From Parvibaculum sp040216885 (GTDB taxonomy: Bacteria > Pseudomonadota > Alphaproteobacteria > Parvibaculales > Parvibaculaceae): 64,000 nucleotides of DNA. Below, piece by piece: positions 53,831 through 63,566 of the stretch. Where the stretch lies: assembly GCA_040216885.1 (NCBI GenBank), contig JAVJOG010000024.1, positions 40,951-104,950 on the forward strand, given 5' to 3'. The position numbers and the translations under genes were made by a program. Every line of letters begins with the position of its first letter. The stretch's first letter is position 1. The notes beneath the pieces are model-generated. The model made no database searches. It was given only the letters and a program-made list of their open reading frames with translations, and was not told where the DNA came from.

Positions 53831-54379
53831 TCAGGATGTGTGTGGCAACGACACGGATGTCCAGCGTTCCTTCATGCCGGTGTTGGAGTAGCAGACCGTG
53901 GCGGCGATGATGCGGTCGACGTGCTCGCCGTCGCTCGACAGCGGCAGATACACCGCTTCGTAGTTGTAGCTCTTGTGGACCGTATCCTGCGTGCCGCCCG
54001 CACCCACCGGCCTGCGCTCCGCCGCAGTCCACTTGAAAAACTCGTGGAGAAGCGTGCCGAGGCCCGGAAGTTCGACGTTCCGCGAGCGGAGCGTGCGACC
54101 CTTGGGGTTGAATCCAAAATTGGCAATCACGTCCTCGCCGACGAGCCTGAATGTCAGATCGAAGGGGTCGCGTTTAACCTGGACCATGAAGATCTTCGGC
54201 GCATGACGCGCGAAATCTGCAAGGTTCATGTCCGCCGGCAAGGGCATCGGCCGATCGCCTTTTTTCTCCTTCCAGTAGCACAACATGAACGTCGTCATCG
54301 GATCGGCGAACTCGGACAAACGAACGAACCGCGTGGTCGTCGCCTTTGCGGTCTCGATCATTTCCTCGCGGGTGAGCAT
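53831..54379 (-). CDS. PAS_5-domain protein 2
   Basis: A 182-residue paralogue of the PAS_5 protein at 52681. The aligned core is MLCYWKEKKGDRPMPLPADMN, then HAPKIFMVQVKRDPFDLTFRLVGEDVI, and later VYLPLSSDGEHVDRIIAATV, so the two share the same fold and clear sequence identity. No kinase, cyclase or DNA-binding domain is attached. CGGAGG lies about 10 nt before the ATG at 54379; the upstream frame is non-conserved. It converges on the thioesterase gene. Confidence 0.8.
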   Translation of the reverse strand: MLTREEMIETAKATTTRFVRLSEFADPMTTFMLCYWKEKKGDRPMPLPADMNLADFARHAPKIFMVQVKRDPFDLTFRLVGEDVIANFGFNPKGRTLRSRNVELPGLGTLLHEFFKWTAAERRPVGAGGTQDTVHKSYNYEAVYLPLSSDGEHVDRIIAATVCYSNTGMKERWTSVSLPHTS

Positions 54380-54597
54380 GCAAACAATCCTCCGCTGCGC
54401 GTGAACCCATCGGCAGCGCGCCGCTCCATGATGCGAGGCCCGAATTAACGCGGTTTTTACGCGCGGCAAGGCTCAGCACGGCCAATTGGCCCGTTTCCGT
54501 TGGGAATGGCCGCGCGCCCTGTTACAAACGCGCATTGTTGCGAGTCCCTGTCCCGGACCTCTCCCGGACGGCCCACGGAAGCTAGGAACTGTTTCCC

Positions 54598-55698
54598 ATG
54601 GTGACGTTGAGCGTCCTCGACCAGTCGCCGATCCGCAAGGGCGGCGGAGCCGCCGAGGCCATCGCCAATACGATCGAGCTGGCGCGCGCCGCCGAACGCT
54701 TCGGCTATCGCCGCTACTGGCTGGCCGAGCATCACAACACCTCGTCGTTCGCCGGCTCGGCGCCGGAAGTGCTGATCGGCGCGGTGGCGGGCGCGACCTC
54801 GCGCATACGCGTCGGTTCGGGCGGCGTGATGCTGCCGCACTACAGCCCGCTCAAGGTGGCGGAGTGCTTTCGCGTCCTTGAGACACTGTACCCGGGGCGG
54901 ATCGATCTCGGGCTCGGACGCGCGCCGGGCGGCGACATGCGCACGACGCGGGCGCTGCAACCTGGACCGCAGGCCTATGATGTCGGCGTCTTTCCGCAGC
55001 AGGTCGAATTGCTGACGCAGTTCCTCGAAGATGCACGAGGCCTGGCCGGAGAAAGCGGCGGCTTCCCGGCCGACCATCCCTATGTGGGGCTTCATGCGAC
55101 GCCGCGCGGACCGGGCATGCCGGATCTCTGGATGTTGGGTTCGGGCGGCGACGGCGCGATCATCGCCGCGCAATTCGGCATGGCCTATTGTTTCGCGCAT
55201 TTCATCAACCAGGACGCCGGCACGCAACCACTGGACCTCTATCGTCGGAACTTCCGCGCCTCGCGAAATCTTTCTTCGCCCTGCGGTTCTCTGGCTGTCT
55301 CCGTCACCGTGGCGGACACAGAGGAAGAAGCGAAGCGAATTTCCGCATCGCGTAACCTGTGGGTGATGCATCTGCTGCAGAATCGCGCGGGAGCTTTTCC
55401 GTCCATTGAGGAGGCCCTCGCCTATCCCTATACGGATGAGGACCGCGTGATGCTGCGCGCGATCGAACAGCGCGGCATCACCGGGGCACCGCAGCAGGTG
55501 CGGGCGAGACTTCTGGCAATGGGCGAAGCGTATGGCGTCGACGATTTCGTGATCCTGACGATCACCTACGATCAGAAGGACCGCATTCGCTCCTATGAGC
55601 TACTGGCGGCGGCCATGGGCGCGACGCAGGCAGGACAAACAACGACGCCGGTCCAACCGGGCGGCAATTACTCTTCTATGGAAACGGACTCCGGCTGA
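54598..55698 (+). CDS. LLM-class flavin-dependent oxidoreductase
   Basis: A 366-residue bacterial luciferase-like monooxygenase family protein with a TIM-barrel fold. Motifs are SVLDQSPIRKGG, YWLAEHHNTSSFAGSAPEVLIGAVA, RVGSGGVMLPHYSPLKVAE and GRIDLGLGRAPGGD. WMLGSGGDGAIIAAQFGM follows. Most relatives use reduced FMN supplied by a separate reductase; the substrate is unknown. Its 3' end overlaps that of the convergent dicarboxylate symporter gene by 31 nt. Confidence 0.9.
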   Translation: MVTLSVLDQSPIRKGGGAAEAIANTIELARAAERFGYRRYWLAEHHNTSSFAGSAPEVLIGAVAGATSRIRVGSGGVMLPHYSPLKVAECFRVLETLYPGRIDLGLGRAPGGDMRTTRALQPGPQAYDVGVFPQQVELLTQFLEDARGLAGESGGFPADHPYVGLHATPRGPGMPDLWMLGSGGDGAIIAAQFGMAYCFAHFINQDAGTQPLDLYRRNFRASRNLSSPCGSLAVSVTVADTEEEAKRISASRNLWVMHLLQNRAGAFPSIEEALAYPYTDEDRVMLRAIEQRGITGAPQQVRARLLAMGEAYGVDDFVILTITYDQKDRIRSYELLAAAMGATQAGQTTTPVQPGGNYSSMETDSG

Positions 55699-57035
55699 CC
55701 CTCTGCCGAATTGCGCAGCACAACACAGGCGACAAGGTCTCCAGCCACGTTGACCGTGGTACGCGACATGTCGAGCAGGCGGTCTACGCCAAGTACGATG
55801 ACCATTCCCTCGAGCGGTATGCCATAGGTCCCGGCGACGCTTATCAAGATCGCGATACTCACACCCGGCGTACCCGGCGCGCCAATCGAGGCCGCAACCA
55901 GCGTCGCCACCAGCAGGATGGTCTGGGACATGCCGAGATCGATTCCGGCCATCTGGGCAAGGAACAGCACCGCCACGCTCTGATAGAGCGCGGTGCCCGC
56001 CATGTTCATCGTCGCCCCCAACGGCACGACCAGATTTCTTACCGCCCTCGGCACCCCCAGTTGCTGGGCCGTCCCCATGGTCATCGGCATGATCGCCGAC
56101 GAGCTTGATGTCGAGAAGGCCAACAGCAGCGTGCCTCCGGCCGTCCGCAGGAACTGAGCCGGCGAAATCCGGCCCACCACGACAACGACCGCCAGATAGA
56201 GAAGCATCAGAACGGAAAGCCCGATCAGAACGGTCCCGACATAGGCCGACATTCCGACCAGTGTCTCAAGGCCAATACGCATCACAAGCTGCGCCATCAG
56301 CCCGAATACCGCCAGCGGCGCCAGGAACATCGCCCATTTGACGATGGTCATGGAGACCGAGAGCAGTGCATCGAGGAGCTGGAGAAAGGGCTCGACCTTC
56401 TCCCTGCCGACTTGCGCCGCTGCGAGCCCCAGCAACAAGGCCAGAACGACGACCGCCAGCATGTCGCCCTGCACGATTGATGCGGTCGGATTTGTCGGCA
56501 ATAGCCCGGCAATGATGTCGGGGCCCTGCATTCCGGAGAAGGCGGTATCCGTTCTGTCGTTCGCACCGCCTGTTCCCCCCGGCAGAGGGCCACTGCCGGT
56601 CAGCGCGGCCGAGGCAATCTGCGCGCCCGGCTGCAGCCAGTTGGCCAGCATCACGCCGGTCGATGCTGCCGCAACAGTCGTGAGGACGATGAGCGCGGCC
56701 AGACGCAAACCGATCGCCTTCAGCTCGGCGCCGGAACTCGCGCCGGTCAGCCCGCCAACGATCGACGCAAAGATCAGCGGCACCAGAACCATTGCAATCA
56801 GGCCCAGGAATATCTGGGCCGGCAATGCGAGCCAACTGGCCAGTTCTTCGGCCATGGCGGGCGACAATATGCCCATGTCCGGACTGAGCAGAATGCCCAT
56901 CCCGAGCCCAGCCAGCATGCCGGTCACAACTTGCGCCCAGAGCCGCCGCCTGACCCAAGCCCGCAACCGGAACCTCTGGCGCTGAACCCGAATGGTCTGT
57001 CCCGGAGATGCCGGTGTGCCGACAGTGTCAGTCAT
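55668..57035 (-). CDS. Dicarboxylate/amino acid:cation symporter (DAACS)
   Basis: A 455-residue inner-membrane carrier importing dicarboxylates or acidic amino acids with Na+ or H+. About eight TM helices and two re-entrant loops are evident. LAFSTSSSSAIMPMTM is the serine-rich hairpin HP1 region. VPLGATMNMAGTALYQSVAVLFLAQ is the NMxGT helix (TM7). GAPGTPGVSIAILISVAGTYGIP is HP2, and VDRLLDMSRTTVNVAGDLVACVV is TM8 with substrate-binding residues. The ATG at 57035 is preferred to a GTG at 57095. The 3' end overlaps the LLM gene. Confidence 0.92.
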   Translation of the reverse strand: MTDTVGTPASPGQTIRVQRQRFRLRAWVRRRLWAQVVTGMLAGLGMGILLSPDMGILSPAMAEELASWLALPAQIFLGLIAMVLVPLIFASIVGGLTGASSGAELKAIGLRLAALIVLTTVAAASTGVMLANWLQPGAQIASAALTGSGPLPGGTGGANDRTDTAFSGMQGPDIIAGLLPTNPTASIVQGDMLAVVVLALLLGLAAAQVGREKVEPFLQLLDALLSVSMTIVKWAMFLAPLAVFGLMAQLVMRIGLETLVGMSAYVGTVLIGLSVLMLLYLAVVVVVGRISPAQFLRTAGGTLLLAFSTSSSSAIMPMTMGTAQQLGVPRAVRNLVVPLGATMNMAGTALYQSVAVLFLAQMAGIDLGMSQTILLVATLVAASIGAPGTPGVSIAILISVAGTYGIPLEGMVIVLGVDRLLDMSRTTVNVAGDLVACVVLRNSAEGQPESVSIEE

Positions 57036-57135
57036 GCGCTGTTTTGTCTCTTGCCGGTATTCTGATCGGTCGACACTGGCCGAAACCGATATCACACCAT
57101 ACTATAGGCATTCGTCGTGACGGAACACCGACGAC

Positions 57136-58554
57136 ATGGCGCAGGCGGCGGCAAAGCTTCGTAACGGCGAGAACATGCAAACGAACTGGCCGAACTTCGA
57201 CGACGCGATCGCGGCCATATCCCGATGGGCGGCAGAACACCTGTTCAGCATGTCCGCGTTGGCCCAGCTATCGGTGCTGGTTCTCGCATTCCTCGTCGCT
57301 ATATTCACGCGCCGCCAGCTGGCGCCGTACCTTGATCGTCTGACAAGGCAGAGCGCCGGAAGCCTGCTTCTCAACAAACCGCTGATACGTCTTCAGCTCG
57401 TCCTTCCTGCTCTGGTGGCTGCGCTCACGATCTGGCTGACCTACGGGATCAGCATTTCGCTCGATATGCCCGGCGAGGTGCTTCGCATTTCAGCGAGCCT
57501 GTTGACGGCATGGGTGATCATCCGGCTTGCGACAAGCCTGATACGGCAGCGCGGCTGGGCATCGCTTGTTACGACCATCGTCTGGAGCGTTGCCGCGCTG
57601 GCGCTACTCGATCTGCTTGAGCCATTTTATGTCCTGCTGGATTCGGTGGCATTCAGCGCAGGCGACTTCCGCGTCTCGCTGCTCGGCATCATCAACAGCA
57701 TCATTCTTTTTGGGCTGTTCATTCTGGCCGCCAACTTTCTGATCCGGCTTGCCGATGACCGGATGGCGCGACTCGAAGGTGTGTCGGCGGCAGCACGCGT
57801 TCTCATCACCAAGATATTGCGCATTGCACTGATCATTGCGGCGACGATCGTCGCGCTGACTTCCGTCGGCATCGATCTCACGGCCATCGCGATATTTTCC
57901 GGTGCGGTAGGTGTCGGCGTTGGCTTTGGATTGCAGAAAGTCGTATCCAACCTGCTCAGTGGCATTCTTTTGCTGCTCGACCGTTCGCTCAAACCGGGCG
58001 ACGTGATCGAGGTGGGGGACGCCTATGGCTGGATCGAGAAAATGGGCGCACGCTACGTCACTGTCGCGACGCGCGACGGCAAAGAGTATCTGATCCCCAA
58101 CGAAGACATCATCACCCAACAGGTCGTCAACTGGTCGTATAGCAGTCGCGCGATCCGGATCAGGATCGAGGTCGGAGTTTCCTATCGGTCGGACGTGCGC
58201 AAGGCGATGGACTTGATGACCGAAGCGGCCGCCGCTCAACCCCGTGTGCTGAGCGACGAGGCGCACAAACCGCAGGCGCGCCTCATCAAGTTCGGCGATT
58301 CTTCGGTCGACCTCGAACTGCGCATCTGGGTCCTGGACCCCGAAAAGGGTATGGTGAACGTCACCAGCGATATTCGTCTCGCCATTTGGGACGCGTTTCA
58401 TGCCAATGGCATCGAATTTCCGTTTCCTCAGCGCGATCTGCATATTTCTTCGGCCAAAGGTCTGGAGGACCTGGCGCAAAGGCTGGAAAAAGCCGGAGAT
58501 GCCGGCCGCCCCGACCCGACCGGCTCGGGGGTTCGAGCGACTAAGCCGCCTTGA
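57136..58554 (+). CDS. MscS-family mechanosensitive channel
   Basis: A 472-residue channel protein. Four to five additional N-terminal TM helices precede the pore helix region (about residues 255-300, IAIFSGAVGVGVGFGLQKVVSNLLSG) with the Gly/Ala packing of MscS TM3. It continues into the beta domain (LKPGDVIEV, YLIPNEDIITQQVVNWSY) and the alpha/beta cytoplasmic cage. It likely releases solutes under hypoosmotic stress, or serves a regulatory role as a longer homologue. A Met at 57175 is an alternative start. It is divergent from the symporter gene. Confidence 0.92.
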   Translation: MAQAAAKLRNGENMQTNWPNFDDAIAAISRWAAEHLFSMSALAQLSVLVLAFLVAIFTRRQLAPYLDRLTRQSAGSLLLNKPLIRLQLVLPALVAALTIWLTYGISISLDMPGEVLRISASLLTAWVIIRLATSLIRQRGWASLVTTIVWSVAALALLDLLEPFYVLLDSVAFSAGDFRVSLLGIINSIILFGLFILAANFLIRLADDRMARLEGVSAAARVLITKILRIALIIAATIVALTSVGIDLTAIAIFSGAVGVGVGFGLQKVVSNLLSGILLLLDRSLKPGDVIEVGDAYGWIEKMGARYVTVATRDGKEYLIPNEDIITQQVVNWSYSSRAIRIRIEVGVSYRSDVRKAMDLMTEAAAAQPRVLSDEAHKPQARLIKFGDSSVDLELRIWVLDPEKGMVNVTSDIRLAIWDAFHANGIEFPFPQRDLHISSAKGLEDLAQRLEKAGDAGRPDPTGSGVRATKPP

Positions 58555-58647
58555 CACCGTGGAAGGCGAGGCGAAAGCTCGCCATCGGCCCCCGGCGCCC
58601 TATCTGCCTTTGGAGATTGCTCCGCGCGGCACGGAAGGAGATGCATC

Positions 58648-60876
58648 ATGGCCAACGCTCTGGTTTCGCTTCGGAAATATCTTGTTGCGGCACCGCTTCT
58701 ATCTTTCGTGAACCGCGTTTTGCCGGCCATTTCCGAAACGGAGCAAGCCGCGCTCGACGCCGGGACGGTCTGGTGGGACGCCGCACTCTTTTCCGGCAAT
58801 CCCGATTGGCGGACGATCCTCGACACGCCGCCTGCCGCGCTGAGCGACGAAGAACAACGCTTTCTCGACGGCACGACCGACGAGCTCTGCGCGATGCTTG
58901 ACGATTGGCGTATCTCGAGCACGTTCGAGCTGCCGGAAGACGCCTTCGATTTCATGAAGACCAAGGGCTTCTTCGGAATGATCATCCCGAAGGAGCATGG
59001 CGGCCTCGGCTTTTCGGCAGCGGCGCAATCGGCCGTCGTTGCGAAATTGTCGACACGCAGCATCACGGCCGCCGTTACAGTGATGGTGCCCAACTCGCTC
59101 GGGCCCGGCGAGCTGCTGCTGATGTATGGAACGGATGCCCAGAAGCAACGCTATCTGGAACCGCTGGCGTGCGGCGAGGAGATACCCTGCTTTGCGCTCA
59201 CCAGCCCTGTTGCCGGCTCCGACGCCGCATCCATGGAAGACGAGGGCATCGTCTGCCGTCGTGAAATCGACGGCAAGGAGGTGCTCGGCATACGTCTGAC
59301 TTTTTCCAAGCGCTATATCACGCTTGCGCCCGTTGCGACGGTGATGGGGCTCGCCTTCAAGCTGCGCGACCCGGACGGGTTGCTCGGCGGCGCGGAAGAT
59401 CGCGGGATTACGGTTGCACTCATTTCCACCGACACTAAAGGCGTGACGATCGGACGGCGTCACCTGCCGAGCATGCTCGCCTTCGCAAACGGTCCGATCG
59501 AGGGCAAGGATGTTTTCGTTCCGCTGGACGCCGTAATCGGCGGGCGTGACCGCATCGGCGACGGGTGGCGCATGCTGATGGGCGCACTGGCGGCCGGGCG
59601 CGGCATATCACTGCCTGCTCTTTCGACCGGCGGGGCGCAGTTCGCGGCGCATACGACAGGCGCCTATGCACGCATCCGCGAGCAATTCGGCCTGCCGGTC
59701 GGCAAGTTTGAAGGTGTGCAGGAAGCAATGGCGCGGATTGCGCGCATCGCCTACGAGCTCGAGGCGGCGCGGCGGCTGACTTGCCAGGCGATCGACGCCG
59801 GCGAGAAGCCCGCAGTGATTTCGGCGATCATGAAGTATCATGCGACGGAGCGCATGCGCGATGCTGTCAACGACGCGATGGATGTGCACGGCGGCAAGGG
59901 AATTTGCGACGGGCCGAAGAATTACCTTGGATCGGCGTATCGGGCCATTCCCATCGGTATCACCGTCGAGGGCGCCAATATCCTGACGCGCAGCCTGATC
60001 GTGTTCGGACAGGGTGCCATCCGCTGCCATCCTTACCTGCTGACCGAGATGGAGGCCGCACAAGACGAGGACAAGGCGCGAGGTCTTGCGACTTTCGACA
60101 AGGCGATATTCGGACATATCGGTCATGTGTTCGCGACATTCGGCCGGGCGATGCTGCGGGCGCTGACGGCGGGCGGTTCCGCATCCACGCCGGACGCCGG
60201 GCCGCTGACCGCGGATGTGAAACGATTGTCACGGTACGCAGCGGCGCTGGCGCTGGTGAGCGAAATCACGCTCATATCGCTCGGCGGCGCGCTGAAGCGC
60301 ATGGAAAGCCTGTCGGCGCGGCTCGGCGATGTATTGAGCGAACTCTATATCTCGTCGGCCGTCATAGCGCGCTTCGAGCATGACGGGCGACCCGAGGCCG
60401 ACCTGCCGCTCGCGCGCCTGTCGCTGGACAGTTCGTTCCACCGGATCGAACAAAGCCTCGACGGATTTCTGGCAAACTTCCCGAACCGGTTTCTCGCGGC
60501 CTTCATGCGGGTGACGGTCTTTCCCTATGGCGTGCGGCGGCGGGCAGCGCCGGATACGCTTGCCCGCGAATGCGCCGAATTGCTGCTTGCGCCCTCGGCA
60601 ACGCGCGATCGCCTGACCCGCGGCATCTACGAACCGCGCGGCGACGACGAAGTTGCACTGCTGACGCAGGCCTTCGGCCGGGTTCATGAAACGGCGGAGG
60701 CTCGGGCGCGGCAGCGAAAGGGAGAAGCCCTGAGCGAGGCGGAAGCACGGGCACTTGCCGAAGCCGACCGGCTGGTGCGCATCGTGATTGGGGTCGACGA
60801 TTTCGACGCCGAGGAACTCTCGCCTCGCCATGCGGAGACGCCGCCGGGGGCGACGCACCAACGCAGGGTCGTGTAG
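58648..60876 (+). CDS. fadE: FadE-like acyl-CoA dehydrogenase with C-terminal extension
   Basis: A 742-residue member of the long FadE class. The acyl-CoA dehydrogenase core (about residues 80-480) has MIIPKEHGGLGFSAAAQS, CFALTSPVAGSDAASMED and DVHGGKGICDGPKNYLGSAY. The added C-terminal domain (DUF1974, about 490-740) is characteristic of FadE rather than short ACADs. It performs the first beta-oxidation step on fatty acyl-CoA. A strong GGAAGGAG precedes the ATG. It lies 93 nt after the MscS gene and 49 nt before the SLC13 gene. Confidence 0.92.
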   Translation: MANALVSLRKYLVAAPLLSFVNRVLPAISETEQAALDAGTVWWDAALFSGNPDWRTILDTPPAALSDEEQRFLDGTTDELCAMLDDWRISSTFELPEDAFDFMKTKGFFGMIIPKEHGGLGFSAAAQSAVVAKLSTRSITAAVTVMVPNSLGPGELLLMYGTDAQKQRYLEPLACGEEIPCFALTSPVAGSDAASMEDEGIVCRREIDGKEVLGIRLTFSKRYITLAPVATVMGLAFKLRDPDGLLGGAEDRGITVALISTDTKGVTIGRRHLPSMLAFANGPIEGKDVFVPLDAVIGGRDRIGDGWRMLMGALAAGRGISLPALSTGGAQFAAHTTGAYARIREQFGLPVGKFEGVQEAMARIARIAYELEAARRLTCQAIDAGEKPAVISAIMKYHATERMRDAVNDAMDVHGGKGICDGPKNYLGSAYRAIPIGITVEGANILTRSLIVFGQGAIRCHPYLLTEMEAAQDEDKARGLATFDKAIFGHIGHVFATFGRAMLRALTAGGSASTPDAGPLTADVKRLSRYAAALALVSEITLISLGGALKRMESLSARLGDVLSELYISSAVIARFEHDGRPEADLPLARLSLDSSFHRIEQSLDGFLANFPNRFLAAFMRVTVFPYGVRRRAAPDTLARECAELLLAPSATRDRLTRGIYEPRGDDEVALLTQAFGRVHETAEARARQRKGEALSEAEARALAEADRLVRIVIGVDDFDAEELSPRHAETPPGATHQRRVV

Positions 60877-60925
60877 GCTTTCCTGGAGATTCGGTCTTCC
60901 CGCTTTTTCATTGGACGCCCCATAC

Positions 60926-62800
60926 ATGACCCAGGACCAGGCCGTCATTCTCGCCATACTGGCGGGCACTGTGGCGATGTTCGTGTGGGGCCGCTGGCGC
61001 CACGACATGGTGGCCGTGGCCTCTCTTCTCGCCTGTGTGCTGGCCGGACTTGTGCCGAACGCGGCGGCTTTCGCGGGCTTCGGGCACCCAGCCGTTGTCA
61101 CCGTTGCATGCGTCCTCATTCTCAGCGGTGGACTGCAACAGTCCGGAGCGGTCGATGCTCTTGCGCGCGTCGCCTTGCCGCAATCGGCAGGGGCCCTGAC
61201 TACCATCGCCGCTCTGACCGGCCTCGCGACCGTTCTTTCGGCCTTCATGAACAATGTCGGTGCCCTTGCGCTTCTGATGCCGGTTGCGGTTCAGGTGGCC
61301 GCGAAGCAGAACCTGCCGCCTGGCAAGGTGCTGATGCCGCTGGCCTTCGGTTCGATCCTCGGCGGCATGACGACGCTGATCGGTACACCACCCAACCTGA
61401 TCGTTTCGGGCTTTCGCGCCGAAACCGGGGCCGGCAGTTTCGCCATGTTCGATTTCGCCCCTGTCGGACTGGCCGTTGCTGCCGTCGGCCTGGTCTTTGT
61501 GGTGATCTTCAGCCGCTGGCTCGTTCCGTTGCGTGAGCGTGCCGGCGCAGAAGGCTTCGAGACAGGCGCCTACCTGACCGAAGCGCGCGTCACCGAGAAG
61601 AGCAAAGCCCAGGGCATGACCTTGCGCGAGATCGACAAGGTGCTGGAAGAAGCCGACGCCCAGGTGATCGGCCTTGTGCGCAACGAGGTGCGCATTCCGG
61701 CGCCAAGTCCCTTTCGGGAGGTGACACGCGGCGACATCTTGATAATCGAAGCGGAGCCCGAAGGTCTTGTCTCCGCCCTATCCACACTCGGCCTCAAACT
61801 GGAGGAAGATGTTCGCAAGACTGACAAGGACGAATCCAGCGAGGACGAGGCGAACGGTGACGACACAGAACACCCCGAAGCCGACAAGGATTCGGCAGAC
61901 GACGAGGATCCCAAGGAAAAGCGCCGCAAGGCCATTCAGTCTGACGACGTCGTCCTGATGGAACTGGCTGTTCTGCCCGACTCCACCTTCGCTGGCCGAT
62001 CCGCGTCCGATATCCGTCTGCGCACACGCTACGACATAAACCTTCTCGCTGTTTCGCGGCAAGGGCAGCGTTCGATGGCCCGGCTTCGCACCATGACGGT
62101 CCGGCCCGGCGACGTTCTGCTGATGCAAGGCCGGCCGGAGTCGCTGAACGAGTTCGCCTCGCAGTTCGGCTGTGTGCCGCTGGCCGAACGCGCACTGCGC
62201 ATCCCTGAACCGCGACAGGCCCTGACTGCGAGCGGCATCATGGCGGTGGCTGTCGGGGGTGCCGCCTTTGGTCTCGTCCCTGCCGCCATTTCATTTGCGG
62301 GCGGCGTACTTGCCTCAATGGCCCTGCGCGTGGTTTCGCCGCGCACTGTCTACAATGCCGTCGACTGGCCCGTGATCGTCCTGCTCGGCGCTCTCATTCC
62401 CGTGGCAGGTGCCATGGCAACGACCGGGACAGCCGATCTGATTGCCCGCGCAATGCTCGAAACGCTTGCACAAGGCCATCCGGTGATCGCGCTGACGTTG
62501 ATCCTGATCGTGACCATGACCCTGTCGGACTTCATGAACAATGCAGCGACCGCCGCCGTGATGTGCCCGATCGCCATCGGAACGGCCGACCAGCTTGGGG
62601 CCAGCGCCGATCCTTTCTTGATGGCCGTCGCCGTGGGCGCTTCCTGCGCCTTCCTGACGCCCATCGGACACCAGAACAACACGCTGATCCTTGGGCCCGG
62701 CGGCTTCGGCTTCGGCGATTACTGGCGCCTCGGCCTGCCGCTTGAACTTATCGTCATCGCCGTCGGTGTGCCCATGCTGCTGCTGGTCTGGCCGCTCTGA
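60926..62800 (+). CDS. SLC13/DASS anion transporter with paired RCK_C domains and acidic linker
   Basis: A 624-residue carrier. Membrane helices (about 1-205 and 430-624) bear two family signatures: ATVLSAFMNNVGALALLMPV with LGGMTTLIGTPPNLIVSG, and SDFMNNAATAAVMCPIAIG with CAFLTPIGHQNN. Between them are two RCK_C (TrkA_C) domains (about 215-297 and 345-430). An Asp/Glu-rich stretch (DKDESSEDEANGDDTEHPEAD, then KDSADDEDPKEKRRK, about 298-335) joins the two. Relatives transport sulfate, citrate or other dicarboxylates; RCK_C domains likely bind a regulatory ligand. The ATG at 60926 starts the conserved part. Confidence 0.88.
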   Translation: MTQDQAVILAILAGTVAMFVWGRWRHDMVAVASLLACVLAGLVPNAAAFAGFGHPAVVTVACVLILSGGLQQSGAVDALARVALPQSAGALTTIAALTGLATVLSAFMNNVGALALLMPVAVQVAAKQNLPPGKVLMPLAFGSILGGMTTLIGTPPNLIVSGFRAETGAGSFAMFDFAPVGLAVAAVGLVFVVIFSRWLVPLRERAGAEGFETGAYLTEARVTEKSKAQGMTLREIDKVLEEADAQVIGLVRNEVRIPAPSPFREVTRGDILIIEAEPEGLVSALSTLGLKLEEDVRKTDKDESSEDEANGDDTEHPEADKDSADDEDPKEKRRKAIQSDDVVLMELAVLPDSTFAGRSASDIRLRTRYDINLLAVSRQGQRSMARLRTMTVRPGDVLLMQGRPESLNEFASQFGCVPLAERALRIPEPRQALTASGIMAVAVGGAAFGLVPAAISFAGGVLASMALRVVSPRTVYNAVDWPVIVLLGALIPVAGAMATTGTADLIARAMLETLAQGHPVIALTLILIVTMTLSDFMNNAATAAVMCPIAIGTADQLGASADPFLMAVAVGASCAFLTPIGHQNNTLILGPGGFGFGDYWRLGLPLELIVIAVGVPMLLLVWPL

Positions 62801-62804
62801 CGCT

Positions 62805-63566
62805 TCACACTTTCAGCCGGTAGCCGGTCTTGAAGATGTAGATCAGCGCTGCAATGCAGAGCACGAGAAAACCGAAGGTCATGGCCAGACTGATGCCGAG
62901 ACCGACATCGCCGCTGCCGTAGAACGCCCAGCGGAAGCCGCTGATCAGGTAGACCACCGGATTGAAGAGCGTCACCGTCTGCCAGAAAGGCGGCAGCATC
63001 GTAATCGAGTAAAAGCTGCCGCCGAGAAAGGTCAACGGCAGGACGATCAGCATGGGGACGAGTTGCAGCCGTTCGAAGCTGTCGGCCCAGATGCCGAGAA
63101 TGAAGCCGAACAGGCTGAACGTGAGCGCCGTGAGGACGAGGAAAGACAGCATCCAGAAGGGATGCGCGATCTCGTAGTCGACGAAGGCGCGCGCGGTAAT
63201 CAGGATTATGACGCCGAGGATGATCGATTTCGACGCGGCGGCGCCGACATAACCGATGACGATTTCGAGACCGGAGATCGGCGCCGAGAGCACCTCGTAG
63301 ATGGTGCCCGAATATTTCGGCATATAGATGCCGAACGACGCATTGGAAATGCTTTCGGTCAGCATGGTCAGCATCAGCAGGCCGGGAATAATAAAGGCGC
63401 CGTAGGGGATGCCGTCGATCTCGGTGATGCGCGAGCCGATGGCGGCTCCGAAGACAATGAAATAGAGCGACGTCGAGATGACCGGCGAGACGATGCTTTG
63501 CAGCAGCGTGCGGAAGGTGCGCGCCATTTCGAAGGTATAAATCGCACGAACGGCATAAAAGTTCAT
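62805..63566 (-). CDS. ABC-2 type transport permease
   Basis: A 253-residue inner-membrane permease of the NodJ/DrrB-type ABC-2 family. Six TM helices are apparent, including ISTSLYFIVFGAAIG, IIPGLLMLTMLTESI, LILGVIILITARAF and FSLFGFILGIWADS. The conserved LVPMLIVLPLTFLGGSFYSI and ending FRWAFYG segments are typical. The ATG overlaps the TGA of the ATPase gene (ATGA, 63563-63566), so they are co-translated. Substrate unknown (drug, polysaccharide or lipid). It converges on the SLC13 gene with 4 nt between stops. Confidence 0.92.
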   Translation of the reverse strand: MNFYAVRAIYTFEMARTFRTLLQSIVSPVISTSLYFIVFGAAIGSRITEIDGIPYGAFIIPGLLMLTMLTESISNASFGIYMPKYSGTIYEVLSAPISGLEIVIGYVGAAASKSIILGVIILITARAFVDYEIAHPFWMLSFLVLTALTFSLFGFILGIWADSFERLQLVPMLIVLPLTFLGGSFYSITMLPPFWQTVTLFNPVVYLISGFRWAFYGSGDVGLGISLAMTFGFLVLCIAALIYIFKTGYRLKV

